A stretch of DNA of 12,345 nucleotides from JBGPBY01 sp041481485 (GTDB taxonomy: Bacteria > Acidobacteriota > Terriglobia > 20CM-2-55-15). Both the position numbers and the translations under genes were made by a program. The notes under the pieces were generated by a model that worked only from the letters and a program-made list of their open reading frames with translations, was not told the DNA's origin and did not search any database. The stretch is taken from assembly GCA_041481485.1 (NCBI GenBank), contig JBGPBY010000181.1, positions 1 through 12,345 on the forward strand. The letters are read 5' to 3'. Below, in pieces: positions 1 through 7,348 of the stretch (its first letter is position 1; each line of letters starts with the position of its first letter).

Positions 1-7
1 AGATTGT

Positions 8-32
8 GCGCGGTCATAGACCGCGCCTACAG
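8..32 (-). repeat. 25-bp hairpin repeat unit, copy a (reverse)
   Basis: This is a reverse-oriented copy of the 25-bp unit that recurs six more times in the window. It has an 8-bp perfect stem (GCGCGGTC at 8-15, GACCGCGC at 19-26) with an ATA loop, followed by CTACAG. The bases before it (AGATTGT) match the reverse complement of the flank after copies b and e, so a longer element probably extends left of the window. It ends 30 bp before the start codon of the acyl-CoA synthetase gene and lies in its leader or promoter region. Confidence 0.9.
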
Positions 33-51
33 TGGGCCGGAATTTCCCCAT

Positions 52-59
52 GGAGAGGG
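52..59 (+). promoter_or_regulatory. Ribosome binding site that fixes a TTG start
   Basis: GGAGAGGG ends three bases before TTG at 63. It is the only purine-rich Shine-Dalgarno sequence near the 5' end of the acyl-CoA synthetase frame. It supports the TTG start over the GTG at 6, which would translate the hairpin repeat into the protein. Confidence 0.65.
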
Positions 60-62
60 TAC

Positions 63-1958
63 TTGAAGCGATTTGAATTTGAAGGTGACATTGTCTGGCG
101 GCCCACTGCGGAGCTTATCGCCCACAGCAATCTGCAGCACTTCATGGACCGGCACGGCATCGCGACGCTCGAGGAGCTTCAACGCCGATCCACGACGGAC
201 CTCGAGTGGTTCTGGAAAGCGGTGATCGAGACGCTCGATATCCGGTTCGACAAACCCTATTCCCGGCTTCTCGATCTCTCGCGCGGCATCCAGTGGCCGG
301 TGTGGTGCGCCGGCGGAGAAATGAACATCATCCACAATTGCCTGGATAAATACTCCGGAACGGCCACCGACCAAAAGATTGCGCTGCGCTGGGAAGGCGA
401 ATCGGATGCCACCATGCGAACGCTGACTTATGCCGAGCTTCGAAGCGATGTGAACCGTGCCGCCACTTACTTTCGGTCTCTGGGATTCGGTAAGGGTGAC
501 GTCATTGGAGTCTATATGCCGATGATTTCGGAATGTGTCATCGCCATGCTGGCCATTATCAAAATCGGCGCGGTTTTCCTTCCGCTGTTTTCCGGTTTTG
601 GCGCAAAGGCCGTGGCCGCACGGCTGCTCAATGCGGGAGCAAGGGGCTTGATCACCGCAGAGCGATTTCAGCGCCGCGGTCAGGTCGTGGCGATGAAAGT
701 AATCGCGGATGAAGCGGCGAGTATGTATCCGAATGTGAAAGTGATCCTTCCGGAATGGCAGCGATTCCACAATGCATCGGAGACTGAACCCACGTCCGCC
801 GAAGACGTGATGATGCTGATTTACACCTCCGGAACCAGCGGTCCGCCAAAAGGAGCCGTTCACACGCATTGCGGATTCCCGATCAAAGCAGCGCAGGACA
901 TCTGGATGGGTCTGGACCTGCACGCCGACGAAACCATGTTCTGGATTACCGACATGGGCTGGATGATGGGCCCCTGGCTGGTATTTGGCACGCTGCTACT
1001 CGGCACGACAATGCTCATCTACGACGGCTCTCTGGACTATCCGCGTCCGGATCGTCTGTGGTCCATCATCGAAAACCATCGAGTCACCACACTCGGAATT
1101 TCTCCGACGCTCACGCGAGCGATGATGCGGCATAACGAAACCGCACCGCCAGCTCATGACTTATCTTCGCTCCGAAAGTTCGGCTCCACGGGAGAGCCAT
1201 GGAACCCGGAGCTATGGCTCTGGCTGTTCAATGTCATCGGTAGAGGGAAATTGCCGATCATCAACTACAGCGGCGGCACGGAAATCTCCGGCGGCATTCT
1301 CATGGGAAATGTCTTGACGCCGTTGAAACCGTGCGCTTTCAGCGGTCCGGTGCCGGGTATGGATGCCGATGTCGTCGATGAACAGGGACGATCGATTCAA
1401 GGCGAAGTCGGCGAACTGGTCGTTCGCCAGCCGTGGATCGGCATGACCCGCGGATTCTGGAATGATCCCAATCGCTATATCGAATCGTACTGGTCGCGGT
1501 TTCCGAATATATGGGATCACGGGGACTGGGCCGCTCGCGACAAGACCGGATTGTGGTACATCCTCGGCCGCTCGGACGACACGATCAAAATAGCCGGCAA
1601 ACGGCTCGGTCCGGCCGAAGTTGAAGCCGTGCTTGTCGAACATCCGTCCGTCAGCGAGGCCGCCGCCATCGGAGTACCCGATCCTGCAAAAGGCGAGGCT
1701 TTGGTTTGCTTCTGCGTTTTGAAAGACCATCAGAAAAGTCATGAGACGCTGCGCGCGGAATTAAAGGATCGCGTCACCCGCGCGCTCGGGAAGCCATTTG
1801 CTCCACACGACATTCGATTCGTCCGCGATCTTCCCAAGACCCGCAATGCAAAAGTCATGCGGCGGGTGATTCGCGCGGCCTATCTTGGCAACGATCCCGG
1901 CGATTTGTCCTCGCTGGAAAATGGGAACTCCATTGAAGACATCCGAAACGCGATTTAG
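63..1958 (+). CDS. Acyl-CoA synthetase, acetyl-CoA synthetase family (AMP-forming)
   Basis: This ligase activates a carboxylic acid to its CoA thioester through an acyl-adenylate in the cytoplasm. With the TTG start it has 631 residues, close to the ~650 of Acs. Residues 1-80 match the Acs N-terminal domain (VWRPTAEL, LEWFWKAV, FDKPYSRLLD). Seen motifs are the phosphate loop YTSGTSGPPKG (254-264), NYSGGTE (401-407), GDW with Asp488, GRSDD with Arg503, the hinge region IAGKRLGPAEVE, and the C-terminal catalytic Lys597 in KTRNAKVMRR. The site of the acetate-restricting Trp of Acs (WWQTETGG) reads GGTEISGG, so Gly404 replaces Trp and a larger acyl group is likely accepted. The reading frame continues upstream to GTG at 6, but those codons are the hairpin repeat and would not resemble the family. 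It is first in a four-gene operon, with only 14 bp to the thiolase-like gene. The substrate is unknown; acetate looks unlikely. Confidence 0.93.
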   Translation: MKRFEFEGDIVWRPTAELIAHSNLQHFMDRHGIATLEELQRRSTTDLEWFWKAVIETLDIRFDKPYSRLLDLSRGIQWPVWCAGGEMNIIHNCLDKYSGTATDQKIALRWEGESDATMRTLTYAELRSDVNRAATYFRSLGFGKGDVIGVYMPMISECVIAMLAIIKIGAVFLPLFSGFGAKAVAARLLNAGARGLITAERFQRRGQVVAMKVIADEAASMYPNVKVILPEWQRFHNASETEPTSAEDVMMLIYTSGTSGPPKGAVHTHCGFPIKAAQDIWMGLDLHADETMFWITDMGWMMGPWLVFGTLLLGTTMLIYDGSLDYPRPDRLWSIIENHRVTTLGISPTLTRAMMRHNETAPPAHDLSSLRKFGSTGEPWNPELWLWLFNVIGRGKLPIINYSGGTEISGGILMGNVLTPLKPCAFSGPVPGMDADVVDEQGRSIQGEVGELVVRQPWIGMTRGFWNDPNRYIESYWSRFPNIWDHGDWAARDKTGLWYILGRSDDTIKIAGKRLGPAEVEAVLVEHPSVSEAAAIGVPDPAKGEALVCFCVLKDHQKSHETLRAELKDRVTRALGKPFAPHDIRFVRDLPKTRNAKVMRRVIRAAYLGNDPGDLSSLENGNSIEDIRNAI

Positions 1959-1972
1959 ACTATTCTTAAACC

Positions 1973-3226
1973 ATGCGACCTGTATACATGATCTCCGGCG
2001 GCATCACAAAGTTCGCGAAGGCACACCCCGATAAGGATTTCCGTCTGATGGTGAAAGAAGCGCTGGACTACGCGCTCGAAGACCTTGACGGAAAACTTTC
2101 CGTTCGCGATATCGACGGCAGCGTAATCTCTTATTTCTCCGATCACTTCACCCGCCAGCTGAAGGCCGGCGCCATGGTGCAGGACTACGTGGGGCTGTGC
2201 CCAAAGCCTCATGTCCGTATCGAAGGCGGCGGCGCCACCGGCGGACTGTGTTTCCAGCAAGCGTGGGAATCGGTGGCCAGCGGCCGATACGACGTTGTAG
2301 CCGCCATGGGATTCGAAACGATGTCGCATGTCGAAACCGCAAAAGGAAACGAATTCATTGCGCTGGCATCCGACACGAATTTCGATTTTCCGGTCGGAGG
2401 CTACTACAACGGTTATTACGCAATGATGGTCGTGCGTCACATGCACGAGTTCGGCACCACTGAAGAGCAGCTGGCCCGGATCGCCATCAAGAACCACAAC
2501 AATGCGCTACACAATCCCTACGCCCAGGAGCATCTGGCGCTGACTCTCGCGGACGTGATGAACTCGGAATACATTGCGTGGCCGCTGAAGCGCCACGACA
2601 TTTGCGTGATGAGTGACGGCGCCGCCGTCTGCCTCCTCGCTTCGGAAGAGGCCGCGGAAAAATTCTGCAAATCGCCCGTGAAAATTACCGGCATCGGCGC
2701 AGGCAGCGACTGCATGCGGTTTGCCGATCGTCCACACGGGAAAGTGCCGCTGCTGCCTCACGAGAGCGCGAAGGATTACAAGAATCTGAAATATCCCGGC
2801 GTTCATTCTTTCCGTGCCGGACGAACTGCTGCATCCAATGCCTATAAGATGGCCGGCATCACCAATCCTCTCGAAGAACTCGATGTCATAGAACTGCACG
2901 ACGCGTACAGCTCGAGCGAACTCCAAACCTACGAGGATCTCGGATTGTGCAAGTACGGAGAAGGCGGACGATTCATCGACGAAGGCCACCCGACGCTTGA
3001 GGGGAAATTGCCTGTCAATCCGTCAGGAGGTCTGCTCGCCTGCGGGCATCCTGTCGGTGCAACGGGATTGATGCAGGCGGTTTGCATGTTCTGGCAAATG
3101 CAGCGTTCCATCAAGAAACATTTCGGCAATAACAAACTTCAGGTGAAAAGCGCCAAACGCGGCCTCATTCATTCGCACGCGGGAACCGGCACCTATGTCA
3201 CCTGTTCAATTCTGGAGAGGCCATGA
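1973..3226 (+). CDS. Thiolase-fold protein (SCP-x/lipid-transfer type) lacking the nucleophilic Cys; possible acyl-CoA aldolase
   Basis: This 417-residue protein has the full length of a thiolase. Family marks are HDAYSSSELQTYEDLGL (309-325), NPSGGLLACGHPVGATG with His359, and SHAGTGTY near the C-terminus. The segment that holds the acyl-accepting Cys in thiolases (VEAACASGG type) reads IEGGGATGGLCF (83-94), putting Gly87 at the Cys position. The nearby Cys93 lies six residues further on and is not expected to be equivalent. The C-terminal Cys of classical thiolases is also not evident. As I recall, the mycobacterial Ltp2 aldolase has a similar GGGA in this place and works only with a DUF35 partner; the next gene here encodes one, overlapping by ATGA. 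I infer a C-C bond-cleaving or -forming enzyme on CoA esters, possibly retro-aldol. Unlike Ltp2 it keeps the GHP histidine. No clear Shine-Dalgarno precedes the start. An inactive or regulatory paralogue is the main alternative. Confidence 0.88.
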   Translation: MRPVYMISGGITKFAKAHPDKDFRLMVKEALDYALEDLDGKLSVRDIDGSVISYFSDHFTRQLKAGAMVQDYVGLCPKPHVRIEGGGATGGLCFQQAWESVASGRYDVVAAMGFETMSHVETAKGNEFIALASDTNFDFPVGGYYNGYYAMMVVRHMHEFGTTEEQLARIAIKNHNNALHNPYAQEHLALTLADVMNSEYIAWPLKRHDICVMSDGAAVCLLASEEAAEKFCKSPVKITGIGAGSDCMRFADRPHGKVPLLPHESAKDYKNLKYPGVHSFRAGRTAASNAYKMAGITNPLEELDVIELHDAYSSSELQTYEDLGLCKYGEGGRFIDEGHPTLEGKLPVNPSGGLLACGHPVGATGLMQAVCMFWQMQRSIKKHFGNNKLQVKSAKRGLIHSHAGTGTYVTCSILERP

Positions 3227-3705
3227 AAAACAATCCGAGACTTCCGGAAATTGAACACGGCACCGAAGTGTTTTCGGTGGATCCGCTCATCATTCACGAT
3301 CACTTTCATGTCGACTATCTCCACAGCTTCAAACAGGACACCCCGTTCTTCCACGGCCTTTCGAAGAAAAGGCTTCTTGGCAGCCGGTGCAGAAAGTGCC
3401 GGTACAAATATGCGACACCGCGCAGCCATTGCATGTACTGCGGCCAGGCCACCGAATGGTTCGAACTGCCGCCGGCCGGGCGGGTACATTCATGGACGGT
3501 CTGTTATTTTGCCGCCGAGGAATTTCTGAAAGACGTTCCATTTACTCTGGCGCTGATTGAATTCGAAGGGGTGGATACGCTGTTTCTGACACGCCTCGTG
3601 GGCGTTGATCGCGAAAATACAAAGATCGGCATGAAAGTCACTGCGAAATTCCGCCGCAAGGCCACCTGGTCCGTGCGCGATGTTTATTTCGTGAGTGCCG
3701 AATGA
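3223..3705 (+). CDS. DUF35 OB-fold protein with zinc ribbon, thiolase partner
   Basis: This 160-residue protein has an N-terminal helical stretch, then a rubredoxin-like zinc ribbon with Cys56, Cys59, Cys70 and Cys73 (CRKC and CMYC), then an OB-fold β-barrel from about residue 75 (GRVHSWTVCY, FTLALIEFEG, LFLTRLVG, KIGMKVTAKF). This is the DUF35 layout. Known members bind thiolase-fold enzymes: in archaeal acetyl-CoA thiolase/HMG-CoA synthase complexes, in the benzylsuccinate pathway (BbsA with BbsB), and in the steroid aldolase ChsH2-Ltp2. Its ATG overlaps the thiolase stop codon (ATGA) and has a strong GGAGAGG at 3214-3220. This coupling fits production of a fixed-ratio complex with the upstream protein. 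It is probably a structural and CoA-positioning subunit with no independent catalysis. Confidence 0.9.
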   Translation: MKNNPRLPEIEHGTEVFSVDPLIIHDHFHVDYLHSFKQDTPFFHGLSKKRLLGSRCRKCRYKYATPRSHCMYCGQATEWFELPPAGRVHSWTVCYFAAEEFLKDVPFTLALIEFEGVDTLFLTRLVGVDRENTKIGMKVTAKFRRKATWSVRDVYFVSAE

Positions 3706-5450
3706 ATCCGGACCGGGCCGAGCAGATTCGCGCAGCCGATGAATTGTTGTTCACCGGTCCGCAAAAACTCGGCATCGCCAAGGGGCTCTACCTTGGGCGG
3801 TTCATCTCGGACTGGGTGATGCCTTATCCGTCCATGGCTCCGGAACAGCAGAACCGGCTGGACGCCATCATGCCGCCGCTCCGTCAGTTTCTGGATGATC
3901 ATCTGGATCCCGCAGCCATCGACCGGCAGGCCGATATTCCGAAAGAGCTCATCGCAGGCCTCGCGCGCCTTGGAATTCTCGGATTAGCCGCACCGGAACA
4001 ACTCGGAGGACGCGGTTTTTCACAGATGGCGTACTGCCACGTCATGGAAGAGATCGGCAGCCGCTGTGCATCGACATCGATTTTTGTGAATGCTCATCAT
4101 TCCCTCGGACTGCGCGCGCTGGTGCTGTTTGGCACCGAAGAACAGAAAGCGCGTTGGTTGCCGGCGCTGGTGACGGGCGAACAAATTGCGGCCTTCGCCC
4201 TGACTGAACCGGAAGCCGGGTCGGATGCAGGCAACGTTCAGACGCGGGCAACGTTGAATCCCGAGGGATCGCACTACATTCTGAATGGGGAGAAGCGCTA
4301 CATCACCAACGCTGCGCTCGCCAGTGTGCTGACCGTCATGGCGCGGACGCCAGACAACAAGATCACGGCTTTTCTGACGACTCCGGACATGCCCGGATTT
4401 GAATTGGTCGAACCGCGAATGTCGAAAATGGGAATTCGAGGAACGGCCACCGCCCGGCTGGCGTTTCGAAACATGGCGGTGCCGAAAGAAAATATTCTGG
4501 GCGAAATCGGCAAAGGGTTGAAAGTGGCGCTGACCGTTCTCGATTTTGGCCGGACAACCTTTGGCGCATGCTGCACGGGCGCAGCGAAGGCGTGCCTTCG
4601 CCTGGCTGCCGATCACGCAAACACGCGCCGGCAGTTTGGCCACACTCTGGGTGACTTTGAGCTCGTGAAAAAGAAACTGGCGCGCATGGCCGCCGATACT
4701 TACGCGATGGAGGCCATGACGACAGTCACGGCTTCGCTGATCGATCGCGGCCTCGAAGATTACATGCTCGAGACTGCGATGCTGAAAGTCTTCGCCAGCG
4801 AAGCATTGTGGCGCATTGTCAACGATGCTTTCCAGATCTTCGGAGGTGCTGCGTATTTTACCGATAAGCCCCTGGAGCGCATTCTGCGCGATGCGCGCAT
4901 CAACCAGATTGGCGAGGGAGCCAACGAAGTGCTCGCAACGTTCATCGCGCTGGTAGGCCTGCGCGGACCCGGCCTGCAGCTGGAGGAAATGTGGGAGGCT
5001 CTGCATCATCCGTGGAGTGAATTCGGCAGGGCATGGCATATCGGACTGGAACGGCTCGGCGCAGCGGTACATGCACCGCATGTGCCCGTGCGAACGCATG
5101 CGCTGCGGTCGCGCGCAGATCATCTGGGAGGACTGGTCCGCCGGTTCAGCGTGGAAGTCGATCGCGTGCTGATTCAGTACCGCGAAGAAATTCTCGATCG
5201 GCAGTATGTGCAGCAACGCATTGCCGGCGCCGCACTGGGATTGTTTTCGTCCGCTTGCGTGCTGAGCCGATGGGACGAGGAGCTGCAATGGTCGGGCAGC
5301 CATGAGGCCGTTGGCACCAACGGGGCGGACTTGTTCCTCCGCCGCGCATTCCGGCGGATTCGCCGCTGGCTGTCAGAGCTGCATGAAAACGACGACGATC
5401 TTGTAACGGCAACAGCAAACCACGCGCTGGGACGGCCCCGCCCCCTGTAG
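3702..5450 (+). CDS. Acyl-CoA dehydrogenase, VLCAD/ACAD9 type
   Basis: This FAD enzyme introduces the α,β double bond into an acyl-CoA. Its 582 residues are far longer than the ~380 of MCAD-type enzymes and match the VLCAD/ACAD9 architecture: an N-terminal PYPS segment, the flavin/substrate loop ALTEPEAGSD (166-175), the core domain, then a ~160-residue C-terminal extension from about 420. The expected catalytic base is Glu405 in IGEGANEV, aligned with the FEGTN/YEGT Glu of VLCAD and MCAD. KKLARMAADTYAMEAM and FQIFGGAAYF are typical of the family. In mitochondrial VLCAD the extension binds membrane; whether that holds here is unknown. The ATG overlaps the DUF35 stop codon (ATGA), so it is translationally coupled. 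The stop codon TAG (5448-5450) is part of the CTGTAG that opens hairpin repeat b, so the last residues (RPRPL) may derive partly from repeat insertion. Long or branched acyl-CoA is the likely substrate. Confidence 0.94.
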   Translation: MNPDRAEQIRAADELLFTGPQKLGIAKGLYLGRFISDWVMPYPSMAPEQQNRLDAIMPPLRQFLDDHLDPAAIDRQADIPKELIAGLARLGILGLAAPEQLGGRGFSQMAYCHVMEEIGSRCASTSIFVNAHHSLGLRALVLFGTEEQKARWLPALVTGEQIAAFALTEPEAGSDAGNVQTRATLNPEGSHYILNGEKRYITNAALASVLTVMARTPDNKITAFLTTPDMPGFELVEPRMSKMGIRGTATARLAFRNMAVPKENILGEIGKGLKVALTVLDFGRTTFGACCTGAAKACLRLAADHANTRRQFGHTLGDFELVKKKLARMAADTYAMEAMTTVTASLIDRGLEDYMLETAMLKVFASEALWRIVNDAFQIFGGAAYFTDKPLERILRDARINQIGEGANEVLATFIALVGLRGPGLQLEEMWEALHHPWSEFGRAWHIGLERLGAAVHAPHVPVRTHALRSRADHLGGLVRRFSVEVDRVLIQYREEILDRQYVQQRIAGAALGLFSSACVLSRWDEELQWSGSHEAVGTNGADLFLRRAFRRIRRWLSELHENDDDLVTATANHALGRPRPL

Positions 5451-5469
5451 ACGCGGTCTGTGACCGCGC
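5445..5469 (+). repeat. Hairpin repeat unit, copy b (forward)
   Basis: CTGTAG is followed by the stem ACGCGGTC (5451-5458), loop TGT and GACCGCGC (5462-5469). It differs from the consensus at two bases, so the outermost stem pair is lost and seven remain. Its TAG is the stop codon of the acyl-CoA dehydrogenase gene. Confidence 0.85.
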
Positions 5470-5516
5470 GCAATCTCTCGCGTTTATGGACCGAATCCAG
5501 GGAAATGCGGGCCCAA

Positions 5517-5541
5517 CTGTAGGGGCGGTCTATGACCGCCC
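5517..5541 (+). repeat. Hairpin repeat unit, copy c (forward, compensatory change)
   Basis: CTGTAG is followed by the stem GGGCGGTC (5523-5530), loop TAT and GACCGCCC (5534-5541). Both arms differ from the consensus at the paired second position (C-G changed to G-C), so the 8-bp stem is kept intact. Confidence 0.9.
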
Positions 5542-5573
5542 ACAATTTTGAGGGATGCAATACCACAGATCGC

Positions 5574-5598
5574 GCGCGGTCATAGACCGCGCCTACAG
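5574..5598 (-). repeat. Hairpin repeat unit, copy d (reverse)
   Basis: This is a perfect reverse-oriented consensus copy: GCGCGGTC, ATA, GACCGCGC, then CTACAG. It lies 53 bp before the 3' end of the minus-strand secreted-protein gene. Confidence 0.9.
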
Positions 5599-5651
5599 TA
5601 GGAAGTGGCGTGCTACATGCGTTTCTCCGCGGCGAAAGCCCTGAAGCCGCG

Positions 5652-7184
5652 TCACCGCCTGAAAACGACCGCGTTTTCCGAAAACGTCCACAGCGCGCCA
5701 AGAGCCGCGCAGCTCAGTGCGGCCGGCTTGCGCTCGATGCGAATCGCGTTGCCGGTACCGCTCCCTTCCGAGAACACCGCGACCAGTACCACTCCCGCTT
5801 CGACGACGCCGCCGCGCAACGTCAGACCTTGATAGCAGTAGGTCGTCCCCTCCAGGACGAGGGCAAAGTCCCGGTTGACACGACCGGTGAAGGCGGGGCT
5901 GAAGAAGCGCTCCCCCGCAGTCCAGTTCGGGATGGCGTTGGACACCGAAAACTCAGGAATCGCGGGATTCACTTTGTCGTGCACGAGCGCCAGTGTCTCG
6001 TCGTCCTCGAAGAACGCGCTGCTGGTGGCGTTGAGAAACCAGTTGCCCTGCGCCGTGCCGACGAGATCCTGCATGTGCTCCCCGCACTGCGGCGGCGCAG
6101 TTCTGCGGACGGCGCCGTCGAAGGAGCCGAGCAGCGACGCGAGTTCGGTGCGCCGCTCCGGTGTGAAATAGTCGAGGGCGCAGAACTGATGCAATCGGTC
6201 CGGAGTCACGGTTTCGGCAAACTCCTCGAGCTCAGGCGGGATCGAGGCGATCGAGGACAGTTCGTACCGGCTCGGATTGGCGAACGGCAGCGGCCCGCGG
6301 CGTGTGTCGATGAGACCGATGTCGTAGCCGAAGAACCCGGGTCGCGCGGCGGTCCCCAGGAGCTCGCCGGATACGATGGCCAGATCGAGGAGCTTGGCAC
6401 ATCCTCCTGGCGAACACACACCCGATGAGAGGTCGCCGGCTCGAGCCTCCAGCCCCGGCACCAACGCGTTGAGGTGAATCAGGTACATCTGCACTTGCTG
6501 GCACGGCTTGAGGTGCAGGGTGAAATCCTCGTGACCGTCACTCTCGATTCCGTGCGAGATGGCGACCAGCGTTGCCCGACCGGGAGCGAAGACCTGCGCT
6601 TCGATGGGATCGCTCACCGGATTGGACGGATCGGTGACCCGGGCATACGGATTGAGGTGGTGAATCGGCAGGGTATGTTGCGGCGGACTCACGGACCCAA
6701 GAGGGACGATTGAGCGCAGTTGATCGACAGGTGTGGGAAGGGCGTTGAACCACGTCATCGCATCGCCGCAGTCTTCGAGCACGGGCGGCTTCGACTCGAT
6801 CCACACTGTGACCGCACCGCCCGGCCGGCCGTTGACCGTGACCGCGATCTCGTTGAGAGAGGCAAGGGTCACGTCCACCCGTGCGGCACTCCCCTTTTCT
6901 TTGGCGAACGCGCCACTGGTCAGCACCCTGGCCCCGTTGAGGACAACCTCCACCTGACCGCCCGGAAAACTGCTCTCCGCCGCCAGCAGTGCGTAGTGGC
7001 TATTCGGATCGGCGGAGAATCGGAGGCGGGCAAGCGTCGGCCCCCGCCCGTCATGGACGACTGCCAACGGTTCGAAAACACACCGCGGACACACGGCCGG
7101 CGCAGCCGACGCGACCACCCCGGGCGCCATCACCGCAAGAATGACGATAACAATCCAAGACGTTGGCCGGCTCAACTGCTTCAT
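5652..7184 (-). CDS. Secreted Cys-rich protein with N-terminal β-sandwich and degenerate M23-like domain
   Basis: This is a 510-residue exported protein. ATG at 7184 is chosen because GAGGGGAG lies just upstream and a signal peptide then starts at once: MKQLSRPTSW, a hydrophobic IVIVILAVMA core, and an A-x-A cleavage region near 26-30. An ATG at 7205 would add seven residues before it. Residues ~38-132 look like a β-sandwich found at the start of other secreted bacterial proteins (VVLNG, LASLNEIAVTVNGRPGGAVTV). Residues ~160-300 resemble an M23 peptidase-like β-barrel family (HTLPIHHL, QVFAPGRATLVAI, QMYLIHL, SGELLGT), but FGYDIGL stands where M23 enzymes have HLHFE. The zinc-binding HxH is therefore absent and peptidase activity is unlikely. 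A C-terminal part (CALDYF, PPQCGEHMQD, GTAQGNWF) follows. It has ten Cys after the signal, suggesting disulfides outside the cytoplasm. It stands alone between two copies of a composite repeat and appears richer in GC than its neighbours. The biological role is unknown. Confidence 0.85.
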   Translation of the reverse strand: MKQLSRPTSWIVIVILAVMAPGVVASAAPAVCPRCVFEPLAVVHDGRGPTLARLRFSADPNSHYALLAAESSFPGGQVEVVLNGARVLTSGAFAKEKGSAARVDVTLASLNEIAVTVNGRPGGAVTVWIESKPPVLEDCGDAMTWFNALPTPVDQLRSIVPLGSVSPPQHTLPIHHLNPYARVTDPSNPVSDPIEAQVFAPGRATLVAISHGIESDGHEDFTLHLKPCQQVQMYLIHLNALVPGLEARAGDLSSGVCSPGGCAKLLDLAIVSGELLGTAARPGFFGYDIGLIDTRRGPLPFANPSRYELSSIASIPPELEEFAETVTPDRLHQFCALDYFTPERRTELASLLGSFDGAVRRTAPPQCGEHMQDLVGTAQGNWFLNATSSAFFEDDETLALVHDKVNPAIPEFSVSNAIPNWTAGERFFSPAFTGRVNRDFALVLEGTTYCYQGLTLRGGVVEAGVVLVAVFSEGSGTGNAIRIERKPAALSCAALGALWTFSENAVVFRR

Positions 7185-7219
7185 GGTTGCTCCCCTCGGC
7201 GGCATATCCGCCGGTGTTT

Positions 7220-7248
7220 ACCGTACGCACCTGATCGCGGAGTTGCAA
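7220..7248 (-). promoter_or_regulatory. Candidate promoter for the secreted M23-like gene
   Basis: On the minus strand, TTGCAA (7248-7243) is followed after exactly 17 bp by TACGGT (7225-7220). This gives a predicted transcript start near 7213, about 29 bp before the ATG. The -10 match is weak (3 of 6), so this is a guess from spacing. Confidence 0.3.
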
Positions 7249-7264
7249 TACGCCGATCGGCGTA
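7249..7264. promoter_or_regulatory. 16-bp perfect palindrome, possible activator site
   Basis: TACGCCGATCGGCGTA is a perfect 16-bp palindrome directly adjoining the candidate -35 box of the secreted-protein gene. Its centre lies about 43 bp upstream of the predicted transcript start, where class II activators bind. It contains no sequence of the hairpin repeat family. The regulator is unknown. Confidence 0.4.
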
Positions 7265-7281
7265 CAGAGCATTCCGGCCCC

Positions 7282-7306
7282 CTGTAGGCGCGGTCTATGA
7301 CCGCGC
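7282..7306 (+). repeat. Hairpin repeat unit, copy e (forward)
   Basis: This is a perfect consensus copy: CTGTAG, then GCGCGGTC (7288-7295), TAT, GACCGCGC (7299-7306). It is followed by ACAATCTCTCG, matching the flank of unit b. Confidence 0.9.
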
Positions 7307-7348
7307 ACAATCTCTCGTTTAGGAAAAACTGTGCGCGGGCTTTCCCAA

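Larger units (their letters stand above)
5441..5616. repeat. Composite ~175-bp repeat element, copy 1
   Basis: This block spans from CCCCCTGTAG to GTGGCGTGCTAC and is homologous to 7278-7448. It contains hairpin units b and c (forward) and d (reverse), joined by linkers. The b-c linker shares CAATCTCTCG, a TTTA segment and CCCAACTGT with the other copy. It fills the gap between two convergent genes and could act as a two-way transcription stop. There is no poly-T tract. Confidence 0.8.

Noticed and set aside
6..62. N-terminal extension of the acyl-CoA synthetase from GTG at 6
   Set aside because: These codons are the hairpin repeat and its flank. A similar peptide would be read from the repeat near 7308 on the other strand, and a good ribosome binding site serves TTG at 63.
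27..923. Minus-strand frame of 298 codons opposite the ligase gene
   Set aside because: It is antisense to conserved Acs motifs and has no recognisable features.
4020..5303. Long open frame on the minus strand, 427 codons, inside the acyl-CoA dehydrogenase gene
   Set aside because: It is fully antisense to a well-supported enzyme, shows no family motifs, and has composition typical of a codon-bias shadow.
5451..5600. Standard intrinsic terminator after the acyl-CoA operon
   Set aside because: Strong stems exist but no T-tract follows any of them. They may stop transcription, but the sequence does not show a classical terminator.
5610..6428. Plus-strand frame of 272 codons opposite the secreted-protein gene
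   Set aside because: The minus-strand frame has a signal peptide, an RBS and patterned Cys. The plus frame is Arg/Glu-rich and starts in the repeat flank.
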